NCBI GenBank assembly: GCA_038373865.1
Contig: JAXGGA010004460.1
Coordinates: 1 to 64,000 of the forward strand
DNA from: Uloborus plumipes
Taxonomy: Eukaryota > Arthropoda > Arachnida > Araneae > Uloboridae
Reading direction: 5' to 3'
DNA: 64,000 bases
The position numbers were made by a program, and so were the translations under genes. The notes under the pieces were generated by a model. It ran no database searches and was not told the DNA's origin. It was given only the letters and a program-made list of their open reading frames with translations. Shown piece by piece: positions 47,478 to 60,295 of this stretch (position 1 is its first letter; every line of letters begins with the position of its first letter).

Positions 47478-49289
47478 TGGGTCATTTTCAAAATTTGCTT
47501 ACATTTGCTGTCCGGAGGTTAAAAAGACGATTTTGATGCATAATTTATATTTTAAATTCAACGCGAACAAATATTTTCTGTAAGAAATACCCCCAAAAAA
47601 ATTCTATCACTCAAAAAAATATTGAAATTTATTTATTTATTTTTATATAAGTCTTTAAAAATGAGAATCAAGGCAAAAACGCTTGTCCATTTCCCATTTT
47701 CACAAGTTCAACTAATGTTTTTAGATACTTAATTGTATAAAAAGTATATACGACAACTTATTTTTATATATTGACTATTAGTGTATGATGTTCATGAGAA
47801 ATATTGACAATAGTATTTTTTTTTAATTAAGAAATCTATGAATATATTTTGTCCGGAAGTTCTTGTCAAGTCCGTTACCCTAAGATTATTTTAGCTAAAA
47901 AAGGTATTTATTGCTGTCAAAAGATGGTAACACGTATTCAGTTAACTTAACAAACTAGTAACGTAACTATTTCGCACCATTTAGTTTTTTTCTGTCGAGA
48001 AGTTTTACTGTGGCGTTTCGCACAAAATTTCTTGAAGGTGCGTATTTTTATTCTTTGTCAAGTCCGTTACCAAAGATTTTAATATTAATTTTTGCTTTTT
48101 CTAAACTTTTACCCATAAATATTGTTTATTATACAACTCTAAGAAAATGCATGTTGTTTTTCAATTTTTAAGTTCGACATCCTAGCCATAATTTGATTTT
48201 TTTTTGTTGAAATGTCAAGTCCGTTACTGGTCAAGTCCGTTACCATTAGTGATTGCAATACCGGGATATGCGTATATCAAATACTGATATTCTGAGCGAT
48301 TTTGCAATTTCGAAATATCGATATTGGTAACGTAAAATACCGGAATTTTCATTATAAGCTGAGAATTACAAATAGTTTTTAATTAAAAGCGTTTTCAATT
48401 TAACGTAATAGATAAATACTGTAATTTAATTGTGCATTACTTCTCTGATGCGACAGTACCGAAATCAATTTATTAAAGAAAAAATTTGGCTTCGAAATTA
48501 CGAATCAATAGAACATTAATAAATAAAGGTAGCGGAAAAATTGAAAAAGGATATCTTCATCATTAGACCGTGTGATGAATCGCATTTTCGTGCATTTGTG
48601 TGCAACATTTTCCCCTCCATTTCCCGCTTTTGTTAATAATGTATTATACACTTGTTTATAATGTTAAAATAAATAACTTTCTTAATATTGAAGTCAAAGC
48701 TATGTGTGCTGCTTGTCTATGAAAAACTGCTTGAGGACTAAGTTTCAGATTTAGAGCAAGTGTTTTATTTTATTCATTATATTCCAAAAATGATTTTTCT
48801 GTATCTTGATAGTTAGAAAGTATTATTATAGCGAATGAATACATATGTATGAATATGTAATGCTTTAAAGTATCATTAAAATCATAGTAACAGACTTGAA
48901 GTTTATTTATGGTTTAAGGTCAAATCCGTTACCAAATTTCAAGTCCGTTACCATACAGTTTTTTATCAATACTTTAACAACTACAAACATCGTTGTAAGC
49001 TTCAGGGACGCTAGTAATTTCAAATTAAGTTGGTTCTAGACGCTATAATATAGTTTAAAAGTGAGATTTCATATTGATTTTGTATGGTAATGGACGACAA
49101 TTTTCCTTGCAACTTAAAGTTTTACAACATCATTTGAATACTTAATTATGCATCAAAGTGTACAACCAATTACTTTTTCACACCCCTAAAATAAGTGACT
49201 AAACATCGGTTCGTGTTTCTGAAAGAAAATAGCAAGTTAAAAAAATACTTTAAAATTCTGAAATGTAAGCATATGGTGAAAATGACCCC
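47478..49289. mobile_element. TA-flanked element with six TCAAGTCCGTTACC motifs
   Basis: A 1.8-kb element: left end TGGGTCATTTTCAAAATTTG, right end (reverse complement) GGGGTCATTTTCACCATATG, with TA at 47,476-47,477 and 49,290-49,291. Six direct copies of the 14-bp motif (allowing one change) start at 47,866, 48,058, 48,215, 48,231, 48,920 and 48,939. No coding region is seen. The motifs may be subterminal binding sites for a transposase. Confidence 0.75.
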
Positions 49290-49291
49290 TA

Positions 49292-51630
49292 TACATTTTT
49301 GATCAAGCTTTTTTGATGGATAATGACTCGTTGGTGATCATGAGTAAAACACTGATTATAAATCCATCTCTTTGCATCTTCGCTAGATACAGTTCTACCA
49401 ATTCTATTATCGGTTTCACAATTATTAAAATAGTCAGAGTGAAACTGTAACGGAATCATGAACTGTTGAACGGACTCTTTTCGGAATCATTGAGGAAGCT
49501 TTAACGGGCTTTGAAAAGTTAAGTGTTATTAACGTTCTAAGACTTCAGTCGAAAAAAAACGAAATTTCAAAAACTGACCTAGGTAACGACACTAAGTACG
49601 TATTAAGTGGGTGTTATCAGCGCAATTCAGAAAGGAACATACCACTTTGATATCACTCTTAAAAATCCAGTAATTTTTAGTCACTAACGTTGAACGCGTG
49701 TTTAAAATTTGTATCCTAATAGTAAGCAATGAAGGTAGCTTATTCTGAAATTTGAGTGCTGTTCATAAAAATTTTCTACTCGTAGACATGTTGCATGTTG
49801 TAGCAATAATTCCCAAAAATTCGAAGCAGTAAACATGGGCTCCCCGAACAAAATATTTTGGCAGGGGGATAACTCTAAATCTGCCTAATGAAATTCCAAT
49901 TGATAAAATACAAGCATGCACACATGTTATACATGCATAACATCTAATGAGAAGGAAGATCAGGCATCATTTAAAATAATTAAAATAATAATAATAATAA
50001 TAATAATAAACTGTATCATTCTTGTCTCCAGCAATATTGTTTCCAAGTTTACCAAATCGACATCAACTATTGCCGAATTAGGAAATATTTGGAAGCTCAC
50101 TATGACCTCCCATTGGGGTGAAGTGGCAACAAATCAATTCAAAATGCAACGAGAATTGGCTTGAACTATTTTATAGGAGGTATGAACTTTTTTCAAACAG
50201 GGATCGTACTCTAATCCTATTTTCCTCCCGAAATGATTATAAATCGATTGTTGGCATCATTAGTTTGGACTGCAATATCCGGAGTAATTTAACTCTACGT
50301 AGTTATAACAAAGTTTCTCCCGCCTAAGAACGATTTATTTTCGTTAATTCCGGATTTCCAACAAAGCATTAAAATGAGAGTCTTGTTTACTGAAATCTTG
50401 GTTAAATGAAACAATTTGGAAGTCTTACGCCAAACATAAACAAGAAAGGATGAGAATATAAAAACAAAAATAATTAAAAATAACTTAAATAAAGCACAAA
50501 TTGGCAAGAGTTTTTCTTGTTAATTTGTGCTTTATTTACGTTATTTTTTCAGTTTAATCCATGGACCAACAGTTAAATTTTTCTGTTAACAAATTTCGAA
50601 ATTATTGACACCCTTTCCCCTTAGTGACCCATTGACTAAAATTTAGAAGATTTATACCAAAATGTGACCAGCTTTTTAAATCTCTAGAATTCGCGTCAAA
50701 ATGACAAAAAAAATTGAGAACTCGTGCGTGCTACCCGTGTGTGAGAATTTTTCTCACCAATTATTTTCTTCAAAAAAAGATAAATTAAAACAGATATTTT
50801 AGTTTAAAATATTTTATTTACTATTTATTCTAAACAATTCAAATGTTTAAATTGGCGGACCACATTATTAAATTGAACAGTGAAAGTTCAGTACAGAAGT
50901 CCATTTTGGTCAAACCCACTGGAAGGGGGGGGGGGGAGGTGACCTAGAAAAGTATTTCACCACCCTGAAAACGAATACACGGTAGACCATGTCCATTTAG
51001 AGAGAGGCCAGGACCCACCCACTGTTGCTGTGCCACAGAAGAAGATTTACTCTAAACCAAGCTCGTCATTTGGGCGAACATGGGGGTAGGGCATTTGACA
51101 CCTCATCCCCTCTAGATTTCAGAAACAGTTTAATTATGAATTTTGTACACATTTCATTGCTTTTCCCTATAAATTGTATTGAATACAAAACCTTTGACAC
51201 CAGCCCTTCCCCTTCTTATCCCTCTGGAAAATTTTCAAATGACAGGCCTGCTCTAAACACCAAGTGTTATACAAAATAATTATAGGTATTTGATGAAACA
51301 AACTACAGAAACCAACTACAGAATTTTTACATGAACACGCTATCGGCCAATTTTACAACATCTGAAAATTTTCTCGTCTGCCTGTAGATAGTAGAACAAT
51401 GCAAAAGCTTGAAAACTCCTTGGGTCCAAATATTTGATTAATATTTTTAACGTTATTCACAAGTTACAGCGGATCATTTCTAAATTCTTTCTAATCCTAT
51501 ATGAAAAGTCTCAAGGAGCATAAATGTTGTGCGAAATTCAGTTTTAAAATTGAAAACTCAACAAATGTAGTTAAGAACTGCCTTTGGTTAAAGATACAAT
51601 GAATGAAGAATGATTCCTAAATTTTAAAAG
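49292..51630. other. Stretch without recognisable genes
   Basis: Contains an AAT microsatellite (49,977-50,009), a hairpin at 50,476-50,543 (arms AACTTAAATAAAGCACAAATT and inverse) and a G12 run at 50,925-50,936. Short open frames (62-84 codons) have no recognisable domain. Confidence 0.5.
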
Positions 51631-51738
51631 TATTGGGTTGGCAACTAAGTAATTGCGGATTTCACTCATAGCTGGCTCCAGTTGAATTTTTAAATTTGCA
51701 TACGTAGTACAAATGTGAAACACGTTTTATTATTTGAC

Positions 51739-52583
51739 TAGCTGCCAGGGCAGCTAGATTAGCTTCCTGCGGCATGTTGATGCCTAACGTCTCCCCCTCT
51801 CTAACTTTTACCTCATTCTGAAGTTATATTATTTGATGTAATTTAATGTTCATTCGATTTCAAGACATACCACGCACGTGGCCCGGCCTTGCACGGGCAC
51901 TTCGTGCCTTGAAAGTAGTGAGAAAAATTTCAAGAAAGTACTCCCCGCCAAGGCGGCTCGCTAATAGGCGCTTCACGCCTTTACTTTTTTGCTATATAAA
52001 AAATCATTCGAATTATTGAGATGCTTCGCGCTTTCAAGATGGTGAGGAGAGTTTCAGTAAGTTCAGCTCGCTCAAAGAAAAAAAGCAGACATAGACACTC
52101 AGTTTTTAATATAAGTAGATGGCTTTTCAACAAATGAATGTTTAAAAATATTACAAGTAGCTAGCGATAAAAATTCTACGTAAGTGGCCCGCTTATGAGT
52201 TTCGTGTTTGATTTAGTTAAGCCTTCAGTCAAAATTCTCATTATCATTTTTATTACTGTTTCATGGCATCAACGTTTTGCAATGCAAGAATGGATTTCAT
52301 ATTTAATCATTTATTAGGCTTAATCGCTTTAAACTTGACTACTTATTAATTGATATCTTCGCTAATTAAAATCGTATAATTATATAGATTGAAACTAATG
52401 AAGCCTGAAAAATTACCTATCTATCGGTACCTGGTTCGACTTTCAGTTCATTGGCGTTCAGGAGAAAGAAGCGTGACATAGAAAGATAGTTAGAAAGAAA
52501 GATAGTTAGAAAGAAAGATAGTTAGAAAGAAAGATAGTTAGAAAGAAAGATAGTGAGAAAGATACTCAGTTTTTAATATAAGT
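51739..52583 (+). mobile_element. Retroelement-like insertion in the mariner leader
   Basis: Starts near CTAGCTGCCAGGGCAGCTAG and ends with CTCAGTTTTTAATATAAGTA, a phrase also present earlier at about 52,099. Its 3' part carries a GAAAGATAGTTA minisatellite (52,479-52,560). GGCGCTTCACGCC and similar GC hairpins lie in its middle. Boundaries are inferred from where mariner sequence stops and resumes; no reverse transcriptase is present. Confidence 0.6.
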
Positions 52584-53332
52584 AGATAGTTGGCAACTCA
52601 GATGTTAATCAGTAAAAAAAGTTTTTTGATTGGTTGCGTAGTTTTCGTTTGGCGTTCGTTGAAAAATGGTAAGTCAAAAGGAACATTTTCGTCACATTTT
52701 GCTTTTTTTTTCCGCAAAGGGAAAAACGCATCGCAAGCTCATAAAAAGTCACGTGATGTTTATGGTGACGAACAGGGGCGGACTGGCTCTAAAATTTTTG
52801 TGTGGAAAAAAAATTCTTGCCGGCCCCCTACCCAAGAATGCATTGTTCCAAGCCCGAAAATTTTCTAACAAGTTTCCTCAAGGGGAAAAAAAACAAAAAA
52901 AACATAGACACCTTCTCAGTTAGAAAAACCAAGATTATTTTTTTCAGAAACCCTTCATTAAATTAATTTTGCTAACATCTATAACGTACACACGATACGT
53001 CAAGGACCTAATATTCTCAAAAAATGTTTGAAAGTCTAAATTCCTGTACGCAATAAAAAAATAACAGAAAAAAGTTATGTAGGTTTTTTGAAAATCCGCA
53101 CTTAAAAATGTAATTTGTTTATATAAGCGAATAAAAAACCTATTTAAATCAAGAATAAGATGTATGCCAATGATCTGTAATATTAAACCACTTTAAAAAA
53201 ATCAATTGTTCTTATCAAAATCCTTGCTTGAAATTGTATTGAACTTATGCAAACTTATGAAAATTTTTACTTAAACCAAACGTAATGCGTTAACACTTAA
53301 ACCAAACGTTTAGAATGTGAATACATTCTGTA

Positions 53333-53464
53333 CCTCAGAACCAGACTAACGTAAGTCCATTTTCGTCATTTTTCGGTAGAGGGGAAAAACGATTCTCGAA
53401 TACATCGTTTTTCCCCTCTACTGAAAAATGACGAAAATGGACTTACGTTAGTCTGGTTCTGAGG
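53333..53464. mobile_element. Foldback MITE with ~60-bp arms
   Basis: CCTCAGAACCAGACTAACGT and its inverse; the arms are almost perfect with a loop of about 10 bp. TA on both sides. It is nested in the hAT element. Confidence 0.88.
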
Positions 53465-53469
53465 TACAG

Positions 53470-54137
53470 CATTATGCATCACGAATTAGAAGTTTTCGGA
53501 AGTATTGCATGTGTGTGAGCTTGAATTGCTCTGCAAAGGAAAAAAAATGTTTTGAGGAGCAGTCATTATTCCATAACAACATTTTAAAAATGCAAAGAAA
53601 TATTCCAAACAAAAACAGTCGCAATTTCTCTCGTTGAAACTCATCATGATGGCTAAATACAAGCGTACAAGACGGTCGCTTATGATAACCAAAGAAACCG
53701 GAAAAAAATGACAATTTCGACTTCATTGTATGAGTATCCTTTGCTTGCTTGAAAATCATACGACAAAAATATTTTTCAAAGAAATTATAGTCTGAAGCCC
53801 TTAATTGACACAAATTGAACAAAATTAATGAATACAAAATCCTGTTTTTAAAAAGTTACTCGAAGATAAACTAAAAATGATAAAAATTACAGTGTTACTC
53901 TACAAGGACCTGTCCAGATTTCTCATACAAGACCTTTTAATTTCATAAAACTGAAAAATCTAAAGAACTTTATGAATTTGAAATAGTGCTCAATCATATT
54001 ATTGGCCATTTTTACCGGAATTTGGAAATATGCTATTTTTCTCAAATTTACACATTGTATTTATCACTTTGAAATTGAATAATCATAAAAAAAGTTTAAG
54101 ATGAAAAGGTTTTAAAGAAATGTACGTTTCGATTGTA
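53470..54137. other. hAT interior, no gene
   Basis: AT-rich. A 121-codon frame on the minus strand (53,472-53,837) has no recognisable domain, and I do not call it. Confidence 0.4.
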
Positions 54138-55566
54138 CACTGGCGGAAAAAAAAATCCCAACACCAAGAAAGACTTGTGTTAGATAAACGAAATTTGGTA
54201 GGCGTGTTTATACAACTGAAAGATGACATCGATTGAAATTTCGTGTTCCGCGCATAAATGTGGCGCAGCTGGCGTCACTCAGAAGATGCAAATAAGGCTT
54301 GTTTTAAAAGCGTGTTGTGAAGCTCGTGTGTATTATTTTTCCGTGAAATTGGACGAATTGCGTTCATGTTATCCAGGAATACCTTTTAAGAAGACGAGGA
54401 AGCCATTATCAACAGCTCATCGAGTTTAAACGAGGTCATACAAATTGGCTTCGAGAAGGTGGATTTTCATTTCGCGATATTGCAGAAAGACTTGGGTGGG
54501 AATGTTTCCACCATGCATGATTATTGGAAGCTATGGGCAAGGGATAGTACTACCTCAAGAAGATCGAGTTCCGAGCTGCCACGTGGCACGACTGAGAAGG
54601 AATATCGCCGAATCTTGCGTACGGCTGTGGCGCATCGTACTGCATCTGCGGCTGACATTCGAGCTGCAGTTGGTACCATCGTGACCCAAGGAACGGTAAG
54701 AAACTGTTTACTTCAAGGACAGTTCCGAGCCAGGCAGCCTGTAGCCGGTATTCCATTGACTGCAAACCATTGCCTTTTCCGACGGCAGTGGTGCCACGAC
54801 AGAGCTCACTGGAGGTCGGAGTGGAGATCTGTTGTAATTTTTGATGAAAACAGATTCTGAATTAGTGCCAGTGGTGGCTGTATATTGGTCAGAAGGAGGC
54901 CAGGGGACCGCCTGCATCCAAGCGGTCTACGGCCTAGACACACGGGACTCACACCTAGAGTTATGGTCTCTGGAGCAATTTCCTACGACAGCAGGGTCAT
55001 TCTTGTAGTTATCCCAAACTCACTGACTGAAAATTTGTCGTCAGTCTGTTAATTTAACCAGTAGTACAGCCCTTCATGAGTAGCATTCAAGGGGGCGTTT
55101 TCCAACCGGATAACGCTCGCCCTCACATCGCTGCTGTAACGCAATGTGCTCTACAGAGTGCTGACATGTTACCATGACCTGCAAAATCACCAGGTCTGTC
55201 TCCAATTGATAACGTAATGGATATCATGGGATGGCACCTCGAGCATCATCCACAGTCAGCAATGACGGTCCTAGTATTGACACAGCAAGTGCAACAAGCA
55301 TGAAACTCCATACCACAAAGTGACATTCAGCACCTGTATGACATAATGCATGCACGCTTGCAGGCTTGCCTTCAAAATTCTGGAGGTTACACCCTCTATT
55401 AAATTAACATAATTTCACATTTGCACAGCATTTTCTTGAGCTTAAATTAGCCAGTGATCTTGTACATTTAATCAATTAAACATGTTAACTAAACAATTGC
55501 ATTACCCAAATTTCATTACTCTACGGCAATTTTTTCTTGGTGTTGGGATTTTTTTTTCCGCCAGTG
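54138..55566 (+). mobile_element. Tc1-like element nested in the hAT element
   Basis: Terminal inverted repeats of about 34 bp (CACTGGCGGAAAAAAAAATC at the left, the inverse at 55,533-55,566) with TA at 54,136-54,137 and 55,567-55,568. The length of 1.43 kb is normal for the family. Confidence 0.95.
54430..55402 (+). pseudogene. Tc1-like transposase pseudogene
   Basis: Transposase of the cut-and-paste Tc1 family, broken by many stops and frameshifts. Recognisable pieces in order: the helix-turn-helix region (RDIAERLG, about 54,470), RTAVAHRTASAADIRAAVG (about 54,615), VVIFDENRF (about 54,833), FQPDNARPHIAAVTQ with the second catalytic Asp (55,109-55,111), SPGLSPIDN where the usual third acidic residue Glu appears as Asp (55,208-55,210), and the C-terminal LQACLQNSGGYT. 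The intact protein would be near 340 residues. It is inactive. Confidence 0.9.
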
Positions 55567-55568
55567 TA

Positions 55569-56574
55569 GTTGCAAATACCAAGGAATGCTACTTGTAATT
55601 TAAAAACAAATCTGGAAATGGTGAATTTCAGGCTCGGAAATTTTAGATTTGCTTTTAAAATTGTAAAATAAAAATATAACTAAAACTACATCAGCTATTT
55701 TCCACTAAAATAAACAAAAGAACATCAAAGCATTATGTGTAGTAGATAGGAAAATATTATTAACTTTCCAACTACTGATGGAGATAAGAGCTGTCTAAAG
55801 CAATACGTTAACAATTTAAAGCTTTTAATTAAATGTTGCAAACGGTTAGTTTTGGAGAATTTTGTAAAGATTACCCAAGCAGCAAATGAAAAATACTGTG
55901 GACAAAGAGTTTGTTTATAATAAAATACTTGTCAGGGAAAAGAAGTGGTGCTTTCAATAATATTACTTCGCAAATGCTATATTGATTATAAAATATCTTT
56001 TCAAAGGTGCGTAAAAGAACTATAATTTCTTCTAACCAAACCTTAGCTTAATTTTAATGAAAAATAATTTATAAAAAATGAAAAATAAATTTTATTAATG
56101 CATCAATTATACAAATACTTAAATTCAATTTTTCAAAATTATTATAAAATAACACTTCAAAAGCTTTTGAATTTTGAGTTTAAATTTTATGAAATTTGTT
56201 TTTCACTTACAGCATTTAAGTAACACATCAAATCAAACTGCATATAATTCCCTTTCAAATAAACTATTAAACAGTTATGTTGCCATAAACGTAGCGTCGG
56301 GGGGGGGGGGTACAGGGGGTTACCCAACTCCCCCAATTTGCCGGACACTTTATCTTTGAAACCTGAAGATGTCTAAAATCTGAATAAAAATCGTAGTAAA
56401 AATATCGTTTACAGTTATTTTCATTTATTTTATCTTGTTGTACCCATATGCCTGGGGAAGAGGGGGACTGGGGGAATACAGACCCTCAGTCAAAAATGTT
56501 CTGGTGCCAAACTTTTCCAAAATTGGAACAAAAATCATCAGGAAAATTATTTCCGTTTATGGTTATCATCTAGC
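55569..56574. other. hAT interior, no gene
   Basis: AT-rich with a G12 run at 56,299-56,310 and G-rich pieces near 56,450-56,480. There is no transposase frame. Confidence 0.5.
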
Positions 56575-57072
56575 CAGTGGCGTACATATGTTTGAATTTT
56601 GGAGGGGGCCGAAGTAACCAAGCATAGCTAAGCATATTTCAGACTTTCGTTAGGGAAAGGGTGGTGGTTCGGGAACCCTCAACTGGAAATGTTTTAAAAT
56701 TGATGTTCTGAAAACCCATTTTAGGCTATCTTTAATGACGAAAAAAAAAAGTATGGATTCAGAAGCTGCTTTTGTGACATTGAAGTTTTAAATTCGCAAT
56801 TGCGCTATAATGCGTTGAAAGAAATCGAGAGAGTAGGGCGCTCTATCTCAGAACATTTTCGAAATTTGAGTGATAGAAAGGTGTTTGAAGGCTCTCCCGG
56901 AAATTTGTTGGCATTGAGGCTCGTAACTGCAATTTTAAGTTGTCTTTGTTGATGTTTCGCGAAAAGGGGAGAAATTCGGGACCTTTCCTTTTTGAAAACA
57001 CATTTTAAAATTATTTCGGGACAATTCTCCTTGATTTTGGGAGCCTGAACCCACCCCATATATACGCCCTTG
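56575..57072. mobile_element. 498-bp hAT-like element nested in the large hAT
   Basis: Ends CAGTGGCGTACATATG and, reverse complement, CAAGGGCGTATATATGG. Flanks CATCTAGC and CCTCTAGC agree at 7 of 8 positions. The inside is non-coding. Confidence 0.8.
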
Positions 57073-59300
57073 CCTCTAGCGCAGCCAGAATTAGCATCTG
57101 GAAGGTTTTTTTGGTCAAAACAGTCCTTACGATGCCATTAATATTAAATGTTAGGTCTCGCCCCCTTTCCTAGCGGCACTATATTTTATCTTGAGCGTCT
57201 CCATGTTTGTTGCTCTGCTAAAATAATAATTTAAACAAGTATGGAATCATAAAACGGTGATCATGTATAGTGATTGGGTGTAATCCCAACTATTTTATAT
57301 GGACCTTTTTATGGTATAAATTTTAAAATTCTATGTAACTGCTTACTGCACTAGAAAATAATTTTAACTTGAAAATACTATTTTCATAAAATATGGCTCG
57401 TTGTAAGAGAGAGAGAGAGAGAGAGAGAGCAGAAATACAAAACAATTACACGACTGTATCATGTGTCAGGTTATGCAATGAAAAACGTAAATTTTTATTT
57501 TAAAATATGGACTTCAGCATAGAGTTAACTATCTTTCTTCATAAATCAAAATTTTCACTTTCTAAATATTTCTTTCAAGCATTTGGCATTCATAATCATA
57601 TTTAAAAAAATTACATGACAAATGCAAGATACGTAATTGCTAAAAAAAAAATCTTATAGTGTTTTTAATAAGTGTCTTATACAGTGTACAAAACACATTA
57701 TTTATTTTTGTCTAAAATATGTTTTTTATTACGTTGTTTTTGTAGATTATCTGAATACATAATTCTCTTGTCTCGATTTTTTTTTTCAAAAATTTTTTAC
57801 TTAAGTGCTACGACAAACTTAAGAATACCTATGCTATTACTTACAATTGTATCCAGTATATTTCTGGAAGCGGTCTATTGAATCCTTTCGAATTTTGTCA
57901 TTGTGTTCTGACTTATTTCTGGTAGATAATTCAAAGTTGAGCAAACATATTTATTTTAACTAATTTTTTCTGTTGTATTTTTTTTCGAACGGAAAGAACT
58001 TTTTATGAACTGTGTAACTTTTAAGGGGGTTTTATTTTACTTTTCTTTCTTCATTAGACTCAATTATTTCATAAAATGTAGGATTTCATACCGTTTTTCC
58101 AGAATTTCTCCCGGGGGGAAAAGCCTTCCACCCCCCTGAAATTTAGGATAGTCTACATCACAAAACAGATTATTGTATTACTTTTCTGATACAGATCCAA
58201 CTATAAGATTAATCCAAAAAACAAAGAAAAAACAAAGAGAGCACATTAAAAAATGTGAGGAATATTAGCGAAAAGGCACATAAAGGTGAGCTAATGGTCT
58301 GTTTTGTAACCGAAGAAGTTGATCAGACAAAAAACCCATATCTGTAATAACTTAGAGCCCTGTTTACATTTTGCCTGGTAACTGAGCAAAAAAGTTGAAT
58401 TAATTGTGAGTGCAATTTATCCGAAAAGTAACGAAAAATCTAAGTGAAAATTGGGCGGGGGAGGGAGCAAAGGCTCAATCTGCACTCCTTCACTTCTAGT
58501 TTTGTTTTCTCATGAAATTAAATATCGAGTACATTTTAAATTTAACCTTTATACTTTTTGTAACTTTAGGAATTTAAACTTAGATAAACAAAAATATATT
58601 CAATTTATAATAATCATTATTTCAACTTCGTATTATTTAACGTGATTAAAACAACAAAAGTTTGTAGCAAACACATCATTTAAAATATTAAACTTACTTC
58701 GAACGGATTGCTAAAATAGCCTAATTGGTTGAAAAAGCCGTGGGACTATCCATTGCTTAAAAAGTGGCGGGAAGCACAACAAGCAAGAAAGAAGAGAAGA
58801 AAGAAAAACTATTTAGCTGGCACGTCCTTTTCTTCGAATGGCGCCTTTTTTTTTATTTCAAGCTTTTTCCCAGACAGCCTCAGATGGCCCCACCCCCAAT
58901 ATAACGCTTCTCCCTAGAAATCCCCGAAGCATCAATTTCGAACAGAGATAGCAAGAGACCTGAAGGCCCGTTTTGGCCGAAGACCCCACAAAGCCATTGT
59001 TTCCCTCAGTTTCCCTCCCTTTTACTTTGTGAGTTGGGTCAGAAAAGTGTGACTGCTGCCCTAGAAGAGGTGCTGAGTAATCAGCGTCCCCACCCCCCCT
59101 CAAGAAAGAAACAGTTCTAGCTGTGATCCCAAACGGCCGGCCCTGAGAGAACCTAGGAGGATGGTGAGAGCGGCCGACCCAACTTTTTTTTTCGATTTTT
59201 TTTTGATTAAAAAATAAATAAATATAGAAAGAAAACGGCCCAAAGTAGATGCGGCCCATGTGGAATTTTCCACATCTTCCACATGGCCAGTCCGCCCCTG
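57073..59300. other. Right part of the hAT element, no gene
   Basis: Contains (GA)n at 57,409-57,430 and GC-rich terminal sequence from about 58,860. Open frames near 58,858-59,282 lie in the GC-rich end and have no recognisable domain. Confidence 0.5.
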
Positions 59301-60295
59301 GTGACGAAGCCTTAAAAGAAAGGCAGTGTCAAAATTGGTTTGCCAAATTTCGTTCTGGTGAATTTTCGCTCAAAGATGAAAAACGCTCTGGTCGTCCAGT
59401 TGAAGTTGATGACGACCAAATCAAAGCAATAATCGATTCGGATCGTCACAATACAACACGTGAGATTGCAGAGAAGCTTCATGTATCACATACATGCGTT
59501 GAAAATCACTTGAAACAACTTGGCTATGTTCAAAAACTCGATACAAGGGTTCCTCACCAACTGAAAGAAACGCATTTAACGCAACGCATTAGCTGCTGCG
59601 ATTTGCTACAGAAACGTAATGAAAATGATCCGTTTTTAAAACGACTGATAACTGGCGATGAAAAATGGGTTGTTTATAACAATATCAAGCGGAAAAGATC
59701 GTGGAGCAGGCCAAGTGAACCAACTCAAACAACATCAAAAGCTGATATTCATCAAAAGAAGGTTTTGTTATCAGTTTGGTGGGATTACATTTGGTGTATT
59801 GTCTACTTTGAACTCTTACCACCGAACCGAACGATCAATTCTGATGTCTACATTGAGCAACTGACGAAATTAAACAATGCAGTTGAAGAAAAGCGGCCCG
59901 AATTGACAAATCGAAAAGTGTTGTATTCCGTCATGACAATGCACATCTTTGCTCACTCGTCAAAAATTAATGGAGCTTGGTTGGGATGTTTTGCCACGTC
60001 CACCATATAGTCCTGACCTTGCACCATCTCATTACTATTTGTTTCGATCTTTACAAAACTCCTTGAATGGTAAAAATTTCAATCATGATGATGATGTCAA
60101 ATCGTGCCAAATTCAGTTTTTTGCTAATAAAAACCAGAAATTTTATGAACGTGGGATTATGATGCTGCCTGAAAGATGGCAAAATGTCATTGATCAAAAT
60201 TGGCAATACATTACAGAATAAAAATATTTCGTTCCATGAAAAAAATGTCTTTCATTTTCTTTAAAAAATCCGCAATTACTTAGTTGCCAACCCAA

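Larger units (their letters stand above)
52773..59300. mobile_element. 6.5-kb hAT element inserted in the mariner gene
   Basis: Terminal inverted repeat CAGGGGCGGACTGGC at both ends, flanked by a perfect 8-bp TSD GTGACGAA (52,765-52,772 and 59,301-59,308). Such ends and TSD define the hAT superfamily. I see no hAT transposase inside, so it is a non-autonomous or gutted copy enlarged by later insertions (53,333, 54,138, 56,575). It also has a (GA)n tract at 57,409-57,430 and GC-rich ends. Confidence 0.95.
52666..60221 (+). pseudogene. Mariner transposase pseudogene
   Basis: The N-terminus starts at ATG 52,666 (MVSQKEHFRHILL). It loses frame in the T9 run at 52,702-52,710, then continues with GKNASQAHKK and DVYGDE up to 52,772. 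After the hAT insertion it resumes in frame at 59,309 with ALKERQCQNWFAKF, the usual next residues, so the 8-bp TSD marks the exact break. The helix-turn-helix linker region and TGDEKWV (first catalytic Asp, about 59,656) are intact. The second Asp (RHDNA, 59,929) is in a shifted frame, followed by a small deletion. The third lies in YSPDLAPS (about 60,009-60,029) in another frame, ending WQYITE. The family is D,D34D mariner, about 345 residues when intact. This copy cannot make active enzyme. Confidence 0.93.
51633..60295 (+). mobile_element. Mariner element, interrupted by nested insertions
   Basis: Perfect 30-bp terminal inverted repeats (TTGGGTTGGCAACTAAGTAA at the left, its inverse at 60,266-60,295) with TA on each side (51,631-51,632 and 60,296-60,297). 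Without insertions the element would be about 1.3 kb. Two insertions split it: a retroelement-like piece (about 51,739-52,583) in the 5' leader, and a hAT element (52,773-59,300) in the transposase gene. Confidence 0.95.
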
